This document shows, in pieces, positions 9,114 to 17,505 of a stretch of DNA of 64,000 nt; position 1 is the stretch's first letter, and every line of letters begins with the position of its first letter. Under the pieces are notes generated by a model. That model did not search any database, was not told where the DNA came from, and saw nothing but the letters and a program-made list of their open reading frames with translations. Source of the DNA: Novacetimonas cocois (GTDB taxonomy: Bacteria > Pseudomonadota > Alphaproteobacteria > Acetobacterales > Acetobacteraceae); assembly GCF_003311635.1 (NCBI RefSeq), contig NZ_QEXL01000001.1:236900-300899 (forward strand), in the 5' to 3' direction. The position numbers and the translations under genes are program-made.

Positions 9114-10082
9114 ATGGCGGTCTATACGGACGTCCCCCCCGACGAACTGTCCCGGTTTCTGGGCGGATATGACATTGGCGAACCTGTTTCATGCCACGGC
9201 ATCGCCGAAGGCGTGGAAAACAGCAACTTCCTGCTGCGCACCACACGCGCGGACTACATCTTGACGCTGTATGAGCGCAGGGTGGTGCCGGGGGAGCTGC
9301 CATGGTTCCTGGGCCTGATGCTCTATCTCGCGCAGCGTGGGCTGTCATGTCCGCGTCCCGTGGCCGACCGCGCCGGAAGCACGCTGGGGCATCTGGCGGG
9401 ACGTCCCGCCGCCATCACCACCTTCCTTCAGGGAACATGGCCCCGCCAGATCACCCCATCGCATTGCGAGGCGGTGGGCGCGGCCATGGCGCGACTGCAT
9501 CAGGACGGGCAGGGATACACGGCGGAGCGGCGTAACGGCCTGGGGCCGGCGGCATGGCCGCCGCTGCTGGAATCCTGCCGTGCCCAGGGCGATCAGGTCC
9601 AGCCGGGACTGGTCGCGGAAATCGACGCCGCCCTTGCCACCGTGCTGCCGTCATGGCCGGGGCAGGGGGGGCATCCCGCCCTGCCGCGTGGACAGATCCA
9701 TGCGGACCTGTTTCCTGACAACGTATTTTTCATTGATGATCGCCTGTCGGGACTGATCGATTTCTATTTCGCCTGCACCGACTGGCTGGCCTATGACCTC
9801 GCCATCGCCCTCAATGCATGGTGTTTCGACGAAAGCGCCGCCTTCTGTCCCGCGCGTGCGCAGGCGATGGTGCGGGGATATGAAAGCGTGCGCATCCTGA
9901 CGGAGGATGAGCGCAGGGCGTTGCCGGTGCTTGCGACCGGGGCGTCCGTGCGGTTCACGCTGACGCGGCTGTATGACTGGATCAACACGCCGCCCGATGC
10001 GCTGGTCACGCCCAAGGACCCGCTGGATTACCTTGCGCGGCTGCGGTTCTTCCGCGCGCATCCCGCCATGGAGTGGCTGTAA
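9114..10082 (+). CDS. thrB: homoserine kinase (ThrB, APH-like type)
   Basis: A 322-residue homoserine kinase of the aminoglycoside-phosphotransferase-like class used by alphaproteobacteria, not the GHMP class of E. coli. The start MAVYTDVP, the GVENSNFLL segment and the kinase core motif GQIHADLFPDNVFF (catalytic Asp in HADLFPDN) with LIDFYFACTDWLAYDLA (metal-binding Asp) are characteristic. It phosphorylates L-homoserine in threonine synthesis. It sits 18 bp after ispH, and its stop TAA overlaps the rnhA ATG by one base (TAATG). Confidence 0.93.
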   Translation: MAVYTDVPPDELSRFLGGYDIGEPVSCHGIAEGVENSNFLLRTTRADYILTLYERRVVPGELPWFLGLMLYLAQRGLSCPRPVADRAGSTLGHLAGRPAAITTFLQGTWPRQITPSHCEAVGAAMARLHQDGQGYTAERRNGLGPAAWPPLLESCRAQGDQVQPGLVAEIDAALATVLPSWPGQGGHPALPRGQIHADLFPDNVFFIDDRLSGLIDFYFACTDWLAYDLAIALNAWCFDESAAFCPARAQAMVRGYESVRILTEDERRALPVLATGASVRFTLTRLYDWINTPPDALVTPKDPLDYLARLRFFRAHPAMEWL

Positions 10083-10576
10083 TGGAAGAAACGGCGCCCG
10101 ACGTCACGGTGGATGACGATGACGTTGTGCGGATCTGGACCGATGGCGGGTGCAAGCCCAATCCCGGCCCTGGCGGCTGGGCCGCGCTGCTGCAGTTTCG
10201 CGGGCAGGAGCGCGAGATCACGGGCGGCGAGGTGGAGACGACCAACAACCGCATGGAACTGACTGCCGTGGCCGAGGCGCTGTCGGTCCTCAGGCGTCCG
10301 TGCCGGGTGGTGCTGCACAGTGACAGCCAGTACGTGTGCAACGGCATGACGCGCTGGTCCACGGGGTGGGTGCGGCGCCGGTGGCGCAATGCCTCGGGCG
10401 ATCCGGTCGCGAACATGGACCTGTGGCAGCGCCTGCTTGACATCGCACCCCGGCATCAGATCACATGGCAGTGGGTGCGTGGCCATGCGGGCGATGAAAA
10501 CAACGAACGCGTCGATGTCCTTGCGACCCGGGCGCGGGATGCGCTGGGCGTGGCCTATCCCGTCCGGCGGAAATGA
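10082..10576 (+). CDS. rnhA: ribonuclease HI
   Basis: A 164-residue RNase HI, which removes RNA from RNA-DNA hybrids. The active-site residues are all visible: D21 in WTDGGCKPNPGPGGWA, E59 in NNRMELTAV, D81 in LHSDSQYV, H135 in VRGHAGDENNERVD and D145. The start at 10082 overlaps the thrB stop by one base. A GTG three codons earlier is possible but offers no gain. The stop overlaps the ATG of the ABC transporter gene (ATGA). Confidence 0.96.
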   Translation: MEETAPDVTVDDDDVVRIWTDGGCKPNPGPGGWAALLQFRGQEREITGGEVETTNNRMELTAVAEALSVLRRPCRVVLHSDSQYVCNGMTRWSTGWVRRRWRNASGDPVANMDLWQRLLDIAPRHQITWQWVRGHAGDENNERVDVLATRARDALGVAYPVRRK

Positions 10577-11319
10577 CGACGTCCGCAATGACCGGCCGTG
10601 CCCCCGCGATCACCCTGCGGGGACTGGGCCTGTCGATGGACGGGCAATGGGTTTTCAGAAATCTGGAGGGGCTTTTTCCCGCAGGACGGCTGACGGTCCT
10701 GCTGGGGGGGAGCGGTATTGGCAAGACCACCCTGCTGCGCCTGATGGCGGGGCTGCTTTCCCCCACGACCGGGGAGGTCGCTGCCGATGACGGGCTGCCC
10801 CTGACGGGCCGTGTGGGCTGGATGGGGCAGAATGACATGCTGCTGCCCTGGGCGCGGGTGGAGGACAATGTCATGCTGGGCAGCCGCCTGCGGGGGGAGG
10901 CACCGGATCGTGCGCGGGCACGCGGCCTGCTGGAACAGGTGGGGCTGGCGCAGTCGCGCGCCGCTCTGCCGGCGTCGCTGTCGGGGGGGATGCGCCAGCG
11001 CGTGGCCCTTGCCCGCGTGCTTTACGAAGGTCGACCGGTGGTCCTGATGGATGAACCCTTTTCGGCACTGGACAGCGTGACGCGCCTGCGGATGCATGAA
11101 CTCGCGGCGCGGATGCTGTCGGGGTGTACGACCATCCTGATTACCCATGACCCGCTGGAGGCCTGCCGCATGGGACAGGCGCTGTTCATGATGGGCGGGG
11201 ACCCGGTACGCCTGTCGGCCCTGCCGGTGCCGGGGGATGCCGCGATCCCGCGCGCGGTTGATGATCCGGCGCTGTTGGCGGCACAGGCCGATCTGTGGCG
11301 GCGGATGATGGCGGCATGA
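10573..11319 (+). CDS. ABC transporter ATP-binding protein
   Basis: A 248-residue ABC ATPase with Walker A GGSGIGKTT (45-53), signature LSGGMRQR (136-143), Walker B VVLMDEPFSALD and switch histidine in LITHDPLEA. It belongs by pattern to the nitrate/sulfonate/taurine/hydroxymethylpyrimidine importer class (SsuB/TauB/ThiZ). Both ends overlap its neighbours by four bases (ATGA with rnhA and with the permease), so it is co-translated. No substrate-binding protein gene is nearby, and the substrate cannot be assigned. Confidence 0.87.
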   Translation: MTTSAMTGRAPAITLRGLGLSMDGQWVFRNLEGLFPAGRLTVLLGGSGIGKTTLLRLMAGLLSPTTGEVAADDGLPLTGRVGWMGQNDMLLPWARVEDNVMLGSRLRGEAPDRARARGLLEQVGLAQSRAALPASLSGGMRQRVALARVLYEGRPVVLMDEPFSALDSVTRLRMHELAARMLSGCTTILITHDPLEACRMGQALFMMGGDPVRLSALPVPGDAAIPRAVDDPALLAAQADLWRRMMAA

Positions 11320-12077
11320 CGATGGCGGCAAGGATCGGCCGCCCCCTGATAACGCTGCTGGGGCTGGTGTGCGTGTGGTGGGGAATCGCCCGCTGGGGAC
11401 ACGTGCCGCCATATCTGCTGCCCGCGCCCGACGCCGTGGGACGGGCATTGTGGCGGCAGCGGGCGTTGCTGGGCGACTCCGCGCTGACGACATTGACCGA
11501 GACGCTGTGCGGGCTGGCGCTGGGTGTGTGCGGGGGCGCGGTGCTGGCGCTGCTGATGGCGCTGTCGCCGGGGGTGCGGCGATGGACCATGCCCCTGATC
11601 CTGCTCAGCCAGGCCATTCCGGTCTTTGCCCTCGCGCCGCTGCTGGTGCTGTGGTTCGGCTTTGGCATGGCCTCGAAAATCGTGATGGCGGTGCTGGTCA
11701 TCTTCTTTCCCGTGACATCGGCCTTTTCCGACGGCCTGCGCCAGACGCCGCCGGACTGGGTCGATCTTGCGCGCACGATGGGGGCGTCACGCTGGCGCCT
11801 GCTGTTTCTGGTGCGCCTGCCCGCGGCCCTGCCGGCGATGGCGTCGGGCATCCGCGTTGCTGCCGCCATCGCGCCCATCGGGGCAGTGGTAGGGGAGTGG
11901 GTCGGCGCGGCGTCGGGGCTGGGTTTTCTGATGCAGACGGCCAATACCCGGTTCGAAACCGACCTGATGTTCGCCGCCCTGCTGGTGCTGGCGGTCATGA
12001 CGATCCTGCTGTGGTGGGTCGTGGACCTTTGCCTGACGCGGGCGTTGTACTGGGTGCCGGTCCAGCATGCGCAATGA
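11316..12077 (+). CDS. ABC transporter permease (SsuC/ThiX-like)
   Basis: A 253-residue inner-membrane protein with about six helices. The cytoplasmic coupling motif of binding-protein-dependent importers is seen as ARTMGASRWRLLFLVRLPAA. The region GAVVGEWVGAASGLGFLM is typical of the SsuC/TauC/ThiX permease family. The ATG at 11316 overlaps the ATPase stop. Together they form the membrane core of an importer; a periplasmic binding protein must be encoded elsewhere or is lost. Candidate substrates are pyrimidine precursors or sulfonates, inferred from the family only. Confidence 0.85.
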   Translation: MTMAARIGRPLITLLGLVCVWWGIARWGHVPPYLLPAPDAVGRALWRQRALLGDSALTTLTETLCGLALGVCGGAVLALLMALSPGVRRWTMPLILLSQAIPVFALAPLLVLWFGFGMASKIVMAVLVIFFPVTSAFSDGLRQTPPDWVDLARTMGASRWRLLFLVRLPAALPAMASGIRVAAAIAPIGAVVGEWVGAASGLGFLMQTANTRFETDLMFAALLVLAVMTILLWWVVDLCLTRALYWVPVQHAQ

Positions 12078-12191
12078 TTTTCTTACCGTCCCATCGGAAT
12101 GGGGCATATGCGTGGCAGATGTTGACGGATGCGACGCAAGGGGCCACCACAACCCACAGATGATATTCGTGAACAAGACGGAAGCCGTGAC

Positions 12192-13073
12192 ATGACCCGT
12201 CCCCTTCTTCTGGACCTGACTGGCGCGCCGCAGGATATGGTGGCGCTCGTAATGGCGATGCAGGTTCCCGACATGCTCAATCCGATCGCTGTTACGACGG
12301 GGGGGCACGGGGCGCAGGCCCGTCAGGCCGCCGATCTGGCACGCACGGTGCTGCACAGGGCGGGACGGCCGGATATTCCCGTTCACGCCGGCAGCGGCCT
12401 TGCGCTGTTTCCGGCGCCCGGCGCGGTCATGGCGCAGGCGCGCGTGGCACGGGGGGAGTGTGAATTCCCCGCCCCCGCGATCATCCGCCATGTCATGGCC
12501 CATCCCGCAGACAGCGTCAGCATCTGCTGCACCGGCGCATTGACCAACGTGGCGCTGGCGCTGCTGCAGGAACCGCGTCTGGGTGCCCATCTGCATGGGA
12601 TCGTGATCCTGGCGGATGCCGGTGGGGGAGAGGGGCGGGACCGCAACATCCATGCGGACCCCGAGGCCGCGGCCATTGTCCTTGCCTCCGGCGTGCCGGT
12701 GACGGTGCTGCCGCGTTCGTGTGTCGCGCGGGTCACGGCGGATGCCATCTGGATGGAACGTCTGGCGCTGCTTGCCGGCCGGGGCTGTGTCGGCGGGCTG
12801 GCGCATCAGCTCCTGCGCGATGGCGGGACGGTGGACGCGCCACTGGCCGCTGCGGTCGCGGTCATTTCCCTGCTGTGTCCGCAGCTGTTCGGTGGCCGTC
12901 TGGCGCATCTGGCGGTGGAATGTCGCGGTGAACTGACCCGTGGCATGCTGGTGTCGGCCGATGGTGGTGCCGATAATATCGCCCCCAATGCCTTTATGCT
13001 GCATGGGGTCAACGTGGATGCCTGCCGCGAAGTGGCGCGCGACCTGCTGCTGCACGCCGCAGGCATGGCATGA
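12192..13073 (+). CDS. nucleoside-hydrolase-like protein, altered site
   Basis: A 293-residue protein of the inosine-uridine nucleoside hydrolase fold. Retained family features are CTGALTNVALALL (T118 near the calcium site), RNIHADPEAA (N152) and GVPVTVLP. The N-terminal metal and ribose signature DxDPGxDD is changed to DLTGAPQD: D8 and D15 remain, but the positions of Asp10 and Asp14 in the Crithidia enzyme are T10 and Q14. The usual His-Asp pair near the C-terminus reads VD (V214, D215). Activity is therefore doubtful. It lies 114 bp after the ABC permease, perhaps functionally linked. Confidence 0.75.
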   Translation: MTRPLLLDLTGAPQDMVALVMAMQVPDMLNPIAVTTGGHGAQARQAADLARTVLHRAGRPDIPVHAGSGLALFPAPGAVMAQARVARGECEFPAPAIIRHVMAHPADSVSICCTGALTNVALALLQEPRLGAHLHGIVILADAGGGEGRDRNIHADPEAAAIVLASGVPVTVLPRSCVARVTADAIWMERLALLAGRGCVGGLAHQLLRDGGTVDAPLAAAVAVISLLCPQLFGGRLAHLAVECRGELTRGMLVSADGGADNIAPNAFMLHGVNVDACREVARDLLLHAAGMA

Positions 13074-13123
13074 GCGCAACGGCGCGGGCGCGAAATATAC
13101 CGCACCGGGGAAAAATACCCCTC

Positions 13124-13141
13124 ATGACGCCCCCATGACGG
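13124..13141 (-). promoter_or_regulatory. candidate Pho box, reverse oriented
   Basis: Read on the minus strand this 18-bp site is CCGTCAT-GGGG-GCGTCAT. That is two 7-bp half-sites spaced 11 bp apart, close to the PhoB consensus CTGTCAT-N4-CTGTCAT. It lies about 125 bp upstream of pstC. Pho boxes usually point toward the gene they activate, and this one points away, so the role is uncertain. Confidence 0.35.
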
Positions 13142-13264
13142 TTGCAGGATGGATGGCCGGTCCAGTAATGGTCCGGGCAGGGAACGCGCCCCGCGGGTAC
13201 CGTGCCTGCGTGGGGGTGGTGCCATGGATATGACGGAGCGCCGGATACGGCTGGGGTCTTCTGT

Positions 13265-14227
13265 ATGGATCAGTCTATGACATCCTCTGATTCGCTGACG
13301 GGGGATACGCGCGGAAAAGGGGATGCGGTCTTCGCCGCGATCGTCCGTTGCAGCGCCCTGCTGATTCTGCTGGGACTGGGCGGCATGATCGCGGTCATGG
13401 CGTGGGGCGCGCGCGGGGCGTTCGCGACGTTTGGTCCCGGCTTTGTCCTTGATCCCGCATGGAACCCGGTCACACAGCATTTTGGCGCGGCGGCCCCGGT
13501 GTTCGGCACGCTTGTCACGGCGCTGGTGTCCATCGTGATCGCCGTGCCTCTGGCGTTCGGCATCGCCTTCTGGCTGACGGAAATCGCGTCGGCCCGGCTG
13601 GCCAGTGTCATCGGGACCGCGATCCAGCTGCTGGCGGCGGTCCCTTCGATCATTTTCGGCATGTGGGGCTTTACCGTCATCGTGCCCCTGATGGCGCGGT
13701 ATGTGGAACCGGCGGCGTCGCATACGCTCGGGCGCGTGCCGGGGGTGGGGGCGCTGTTTCGCGGCGCGCCGTACGGAACCGGCTTCCTGACGGGGGGCAT
13801 CATACTCGCGGTCATGATCACGCCCTTCATCTCGGCCGTCATGCGCGATGTCTTTACCTCCATGCCCGCCGTGCTGAAGGAAAGCGCCTACGGGCTCGGC
13901 ATGACCCGGTGGGAGGTGATGCGCCGCATCGTGCTGCCATGGTCGCGCACGGCGGTGGTCGGCGGCATCATGCTGGGGCTGGGCCGCGCGCTGGGCGAGA
14001 CGATGGCCATCACCTTCGTCATCGGCAACGCCAATCATATCGGCTGGTCGCTGTTTTCGCCGGGCAACACCATCGCGTCGCTGATCGCGCTGGAGTTTCC
14101 CGAAAGCGCGATGGGCAGCCTCAAATTCTCCTCCCTGATGGCGGCGGGTTTCCTGCTGATGGTAATTTCATTCACGACGCTGGTCTGTTCGCGCTGGCTG
14201 CTGCGTTCCGCGCGGGTGGCCAAGTAA
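13265..14227 (+). CDS. pstC: phosphate ABC transporter permease PstC
   Basis: A 320-residue permease of the high-affinity phosphate importer, with about six membrane helices. PstC-type features are AAVPSIIFGMWGF, TPFISAVMRDVF followed by LKESAYGLGMTRWEV (the EAA coupling loop), and GRALGETMAI. The ATG at 13265 was chosen, with another 12 bases downstream; the longer frame from 13202 is unsupported. pstA starts immediately after its stop. No pstS lies in front, unlike the usual pstSCAB order. Confidence 0.93.
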   Translation: MDQSMTSSDSLTGDTRGKGDAVFAAIVRCSALLILLGLGGMIAVMAWGARGAFATFGPGFVLDPAWNPVTQHFGAAAPVFGTLVTALVSIVIAVPLAFGIAFWLTEIASARLASVIGTAIQLLAAVPSIIFGMWGFTVIVPLMARYVEPAASHTLGRVPGVGALFRGAPYGTGFLTGGIILAVMITPFISAVMRDVFTSMPAVLKESAYGLGMTRWEVMRRIVLPWSRTAVVGGIMLGLGRALGETMAITFVIGNANHIGWSLFSPGNTIASLIALEFPESAMGSLKFSSLMAAGFLLMVISFTTLVCSRWLLRSARVAK

Positions 14228-15133
14228 ATGGCCGCGCGCGAAACATCCGCCCGCGTGGACGCACCGTGTAGCGGCGCGGGCTGGCGGCGCGACAGCGCGT
14301 CGGATGCCCGCAGGCGGCTTGCCGACCGTATCGCGACGGGGTTCTGCTATGTCACCACGGCGCTCGTGCTGCTGATGCTGACCTCCATCCTGTATGTGCT
14401 GCTGCGCAACGGGCTGGCGGGCATTTCGTGGCGGACCTTTACCCATGTCACCCTTGCACCGGGACATGGCGGGGGGCTTGCCAATGCCATCGTCGGCAGC
14501 CTGATCCAGACGGGGCTCGCCGTGCTGATCGGCGCGCCCGCCGGGCTGCTGGCGGGGATTTACCTTGCGGAATTCTCCGCCACGGACGGGCGGCTTCTGG
14601 GGGCGGTGCGGTTCGTCTCCGACCTGCTGCTGTCCGCGCCCTCCATCCTGGTCGGGCTGTTCATTTATATGATCATCGTGGTGCCGTCGGGGCATTTTTC
14701 CGGTATTGCCGGGGCGCTTGCGCTGGCGATGCTGGTGGTGCCGGTGGTGGTGCGCACGACGGAGGACATGCTGCGCCTTGTCCCCGTCGCCATGCGTGAG
14801 GCCGCGTTCGCGCTGGGCGCGCCGCGCTGGCGGGTGGTCCTGTTCATCTGCCTGCGTGCCGCGCGTGATGGCGTCGCGACCGGCATCCTGCTGGCGCTGG
14901 CGCGCGTGTCGGGCGAAACCGCGCCGCTGCTGTTTACCTCGCTGGGGAACATGAACTGGTCCGTGCGCCCGGATGCGCCCATGGCCAGCCTGCCGATCGC
15001 CATCTATCAATATGCCGGGTCGGCCTATCCCGACTGGACCCAGATGGCATGGACAGGGGCGCTCCTGATTACGACAGGGATACTGATGATAAATATCGCC
15101 GTGCGCGTTGGGCTGGGGCGTGACAGGAAATGA
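14228..15133 (+). CDS. pstA: phosphate ABC transporter permease PstA
   Basis: A 301-residue permease partner of PstC with about six helices. Diagnostic segments are [28 protein letters not shown] with [15 protein letters not shown] (EAA loop), and [15 protein letters not shown]. The start codon abuts the pstC stop (TAA ATG). The stop overlaps the pstB start (ATGA), so the three transporter genes form one tightly coupled unit. Confidence 0.93.
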   Translation: MAARETSARVDAPCSGAGWRRDSASDARRRLADRIATGFCYVTTALVLLMLTSILYVLLRNGLAGISWRTFTHVTLAPGHGGGLANAIVGSLIQTGLAVLIGAPAGLLAGIYLAEFSATDGRLLGAVRFVSDLLLSAPSILVGLFIYMIIVVPSGHFSGIAGALALAMLVVPVVVRTTEDMLRLVPVAMREAAFALGAPRWRVVLFICLRAARDGVATGILLALARVSGETAPLLFTSLGNMNWSVRPDAPMASLPIAIYQYAGSAYPDWTQMAWTGALLITTGILMINIAVRVGLGRDRK

Positions 15134-15921
15134 ACGTGGAAAACGTGGAAGATGCACGCCAGGCGTCCGGGGTCGCCATTTCGGTCCGCAACCTCGATTT
15201 CTATTATGGCGCGCACCATGCGCTGAAGAATATCTCGATCGACTTCCCCGACCGTCAGGTCACGGGCATGATCGGCCCGTCGGGCTGTGGTAAATCGACG
15301 CTGCTACGGGTGCTCAACCGCATGTACGACCTCTATCCAGGGCAGCGCGCCACGGGGGAGGTCATTTTTGATGGATGCAACATCCTCGGGCCGGGCGTGG
15401 ACCTTAATGTCCTGCGCGCGCGCGTGGGCATGGTGTTCCAGAAGCCCACGCCATTCCCGATGTCCATCTATGACAACATCGCCTTTGGCGTGCGGCTGCA
15501 TGAACGCATCTCCCGCGCGGACATGGACATGCGCGTCGAGGACGTGCTGCGTCGCGTCGCCCTGTGGCCGGAGGTCAAGGACCGCCTTGGCGCGTCGGCC
15601 GCCGCCCTGTCGGGCGGGCAGCAGCAGCGCCTGTGCATCGCGCGCACCATCGCCACCCGGCCGGAGGTCGTGCTGCTGGATGAGCCGACAAGTGCGCTTG
15701 ATCCCGTATCCACCGCGCGGATCGAGGAGCTTCTGGATGAACTCAAGGCGGATTTCACCATTGCCATCGTGACGCACAACCTTCAGCAGGCCGCCCGCTG
15801 CGCCGATCAGGTCGCCTTTTTCTATATGGGGGAGGTCGTGGAGGTCGAAAGCGCGGATCGCATGTTCACCGCCCCGCGACAGCGCCGGACGCAGGATTAC
15901 ATCACCGGCCGGTTTGGCTGA
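15130..15921 (+). CDS. pstB: phosphate ABC transporter ATPase PstB
   Basis: A 263-residue ATPase driving phosphate import. Walker A is GPSGCGKST (49-57), the Q-loop lies in [17 protein letters not shown] (a PstB hallmark), the signature is [14 protein letters not shown], and Walker B is [13 protein letters not shown]. The start overlaps pstA by four bases. phoU follows after 66 bp. Confidence 0.96.
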   Translation: MNVENVEDARQASGVAISVRNLDFYYGAHHALKNISIDFPDRQVTGMIGPSGCGKSTLLRVLNRMYDLYPGQRATGEVIFDGCNILGPGVDLNVLRARVGMVFQKPTPFPMSIYDNIAFGVRLHERISRADMDMRVEDVLRRVALWPEVKDRLGASAAALSGGQQQRLCIARTIATRPEVVLLDEPTSALDPVSTARIEELLDELKADFTIAIVTHNLQQAARCADQVAFFYMGEVVEVESADRMFTAPRQRRTQDYITGRFG

Positions 15922-15987
15922 GGCGACGGGACGACGCGCGGCACGCGCGGGGATTTTTGCATACGGACAGCAGGGGAGCGCGGGGCC

Positions 15988-16686
15988 ATGCCCGTCGGCG
16001 GCCATACGGTCACAAGTTACGAGCAGGAACTGATATCCCTGCGCCACATGATGAACGAAATGGGTGGGCTGGTGGTCCGTCAGACCGAACTGGCCATCCG
16101 CGCGATCATCGGGGCCGATCCCGACGCGGCGGCGCAGGCCCGCGCGCTCGATCCGCAGGTCGATACGCTGGAGCGTGATGTGGAGGCGCTGGCCATACGT
16201 CTGCTGGCGCTGCGTTCGCCGATGGCCGGGGACCTGCGCGAAATCGTCTCCGCCCTGAAGGTCACGGGGGATCTGGAACGGATTGGCGATTATGCCGCCA
16301 GCATCGCCAAGCGTACGCTGCGCCTCGGGACGTTCATGACCGAAATCCCGTCCGCCGGGTTGCGCAGGATGGCGCAGCTCGTGCTGGAAAACCTGCGCGA
16401 TGCGGTTGCGGCCCTTTCCACCCATGACAGCGATACGGCGATGCGGGTCTGGCGGGCGGATCCGGCGATCGATGAGATTTATACCGCGATGTTCCGTGAA
16501 TTCGTCACATACATGATGGAAGATCCGCGCCAGATCGGCGCATGCACGAACCTGCTGTTCATCGCCAAGAATTTCGAGCGTATCGGCGACCACGCCACCA
16601 ATATTGCCGAACGGGTTCATTATGTCGTGACGGGGGAGGTGCTGCCCACCGAACGCCCGCGCGGGACCGCGTCGCCGCAGGCATGA
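15988..16686 (+). CDS. phoU: phosphate signalling protein PhoU
   Basis: A 232-residue helical protein with the two repeated PhoU domains (about 20-105 and 120-215). The repeated patterns RPMAGDLREIV-like (here SPMAGDLREIVSALK) with DLERIGDYAASIA, and later LLFIAKNFERIGDHATNIAE, are the metal-binding ERxGD motifs. In enteric bacteria PhoU links Pst to the PhoR kinase. No phoB or phoR gene follows here, so that pair must be elsewhere. GGGGAG precedes the start. Confidence 0.94.
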   Translation: MPVGGHTVTSYEQELISLRHMMNEMGGLVVRQTELAIRAIIGADPDAAAQARALDPQVDTLERDVEALAIRLLALRSPMAGDLREIVSALKVTGDLERIGDYAASIAKRTLRLGTFMTEIPSAGLRRMAQLVLENLRDAVAALSTHDSDTAMRVWRADPAIDEIYTAMFREFVTYMMEDPRQIGACTNLLFIAKNFERIGDHATNIAERVHYVVTGEVLPTERPRGTASPQA

Positions 16687-16848
16687 GCCGCCCCTTGGGC
16701 GCGGCCGGTTTTCTTACATTTTGTATCAAGAAGGCACGCTTCATCCCCTGCGGGATAACGTACCCTGCGGTTGTGGCCCCCTTGTCGTACACCGGGAGTC
16801 GGTGCAGGTTATGGGGGAAGTGTTATTACAACAGAGTGGAAGAATGCG

Positions 16849-17337
16849 ATGATCAAGAAGATGATTCTGGCTGCAACCATCGTGGGCGGCATCGCCGGCA
16901 TGGGCGCGGAAAGCTCGGCCGCGGTTGCCGCGCCCCCGCCGCCGCCGCCGTCCTGCCATGGCGCCCCCGGTGGCATGCCCTTCCTCGGCCAGGTCAGCCT
17001 GACGAAGGCGCAGCGCAAGAAGATCGATGCGATCCTGAAGGCCGACCACCCGGATTTCCATGCCGACATGGAAAAGGAATCCGGCCTGCATCACCAGATC
17101 CAGGACCTGCTGGCAACGCCGGGCAAGGTGGACGAGGCCCAGATCGTGTCGCTGCAGCAGCAGATCGCCAGCATCCATCAGGCGCATGAGGCCGAACGCC
17201 TGCAGACCGCCATCCGCATCCATGATGTCCTGACCGCCGACCAGCTGACGCAGATCAAGGCCGCGCAGGACAAGGCCGACAGCCTGCATGCGCAGCTGCG
17301 CGCCCTGATGGCGCCGCCGGCATCCCCCGCGCCCTGA
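16849..17337 (+). CDS. Spy/CpxP-like periplasmic protein
   Basis: A 162-residue exported protein with a signal peptide (MIKKMILAATIVGGIAGMG, cleavage near SSAAVA), a run of prolines (APPPPPPS), and a helical domain. The domain carries two LTxxQ-type motifs, LTKAQRKKIDAIL and LTADQLTQIKAA, as in Spy/CpxP periplasmic chaperones and metal-resistance proteins. GTGGAAGAA precedes the ATG at 16849; the longer frame from 16771 would bury the signal peptide. Probably an envelope stress or metal-response protein; it stands alone between phoU and ffh. Confidence 0.72.
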   Translation: MIKKMILAATIVGGIAGMGAESSAAVAAPPPPPPSCHGAPGGMPFLGQVSLTKAQRKKIDAILKADHPDFHADMEKESGLHHQIQDLLATPGKVDEAQIVSLQQQIASIHQAHEAERLQTAIRIHDVLTADQLTQIKAAQDKADSLHAQLRALMAPPASPAP

Positions 17338-17405
17338 TTTCCACGCCTTTTCCACGTCCGTCCATCCGGGCGTGACATGCCTGCGCCGGTCCCGTCATGT
17401 AACCC

Positions 17406-17434
17406 TTGACAGGGCCTGCGCAGGAAAGTTATAT
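17406..17434 (+). promoter_or_regulatory. sigma-70-type promoter for ffh operon
   Basis: TTGACA (17406-17411), a 17-bp spacer and TTATAT (17429-17434), 71 bp before the ffh start. The -35 box is perfect and the -10 box matches TATAAT closely, making this one of the best promoter matches in the window. It should drive ffh-rpsP-rimM-trmD-rplS. Confidence 0.7.
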
Positions 17435-17505
17435 CCACCACACTATCAGGCACGTCACTTCGCGAAGGCTCGCGCAGTGGCGCGTATTCTTTTGGGGAAA
17501 AACCT

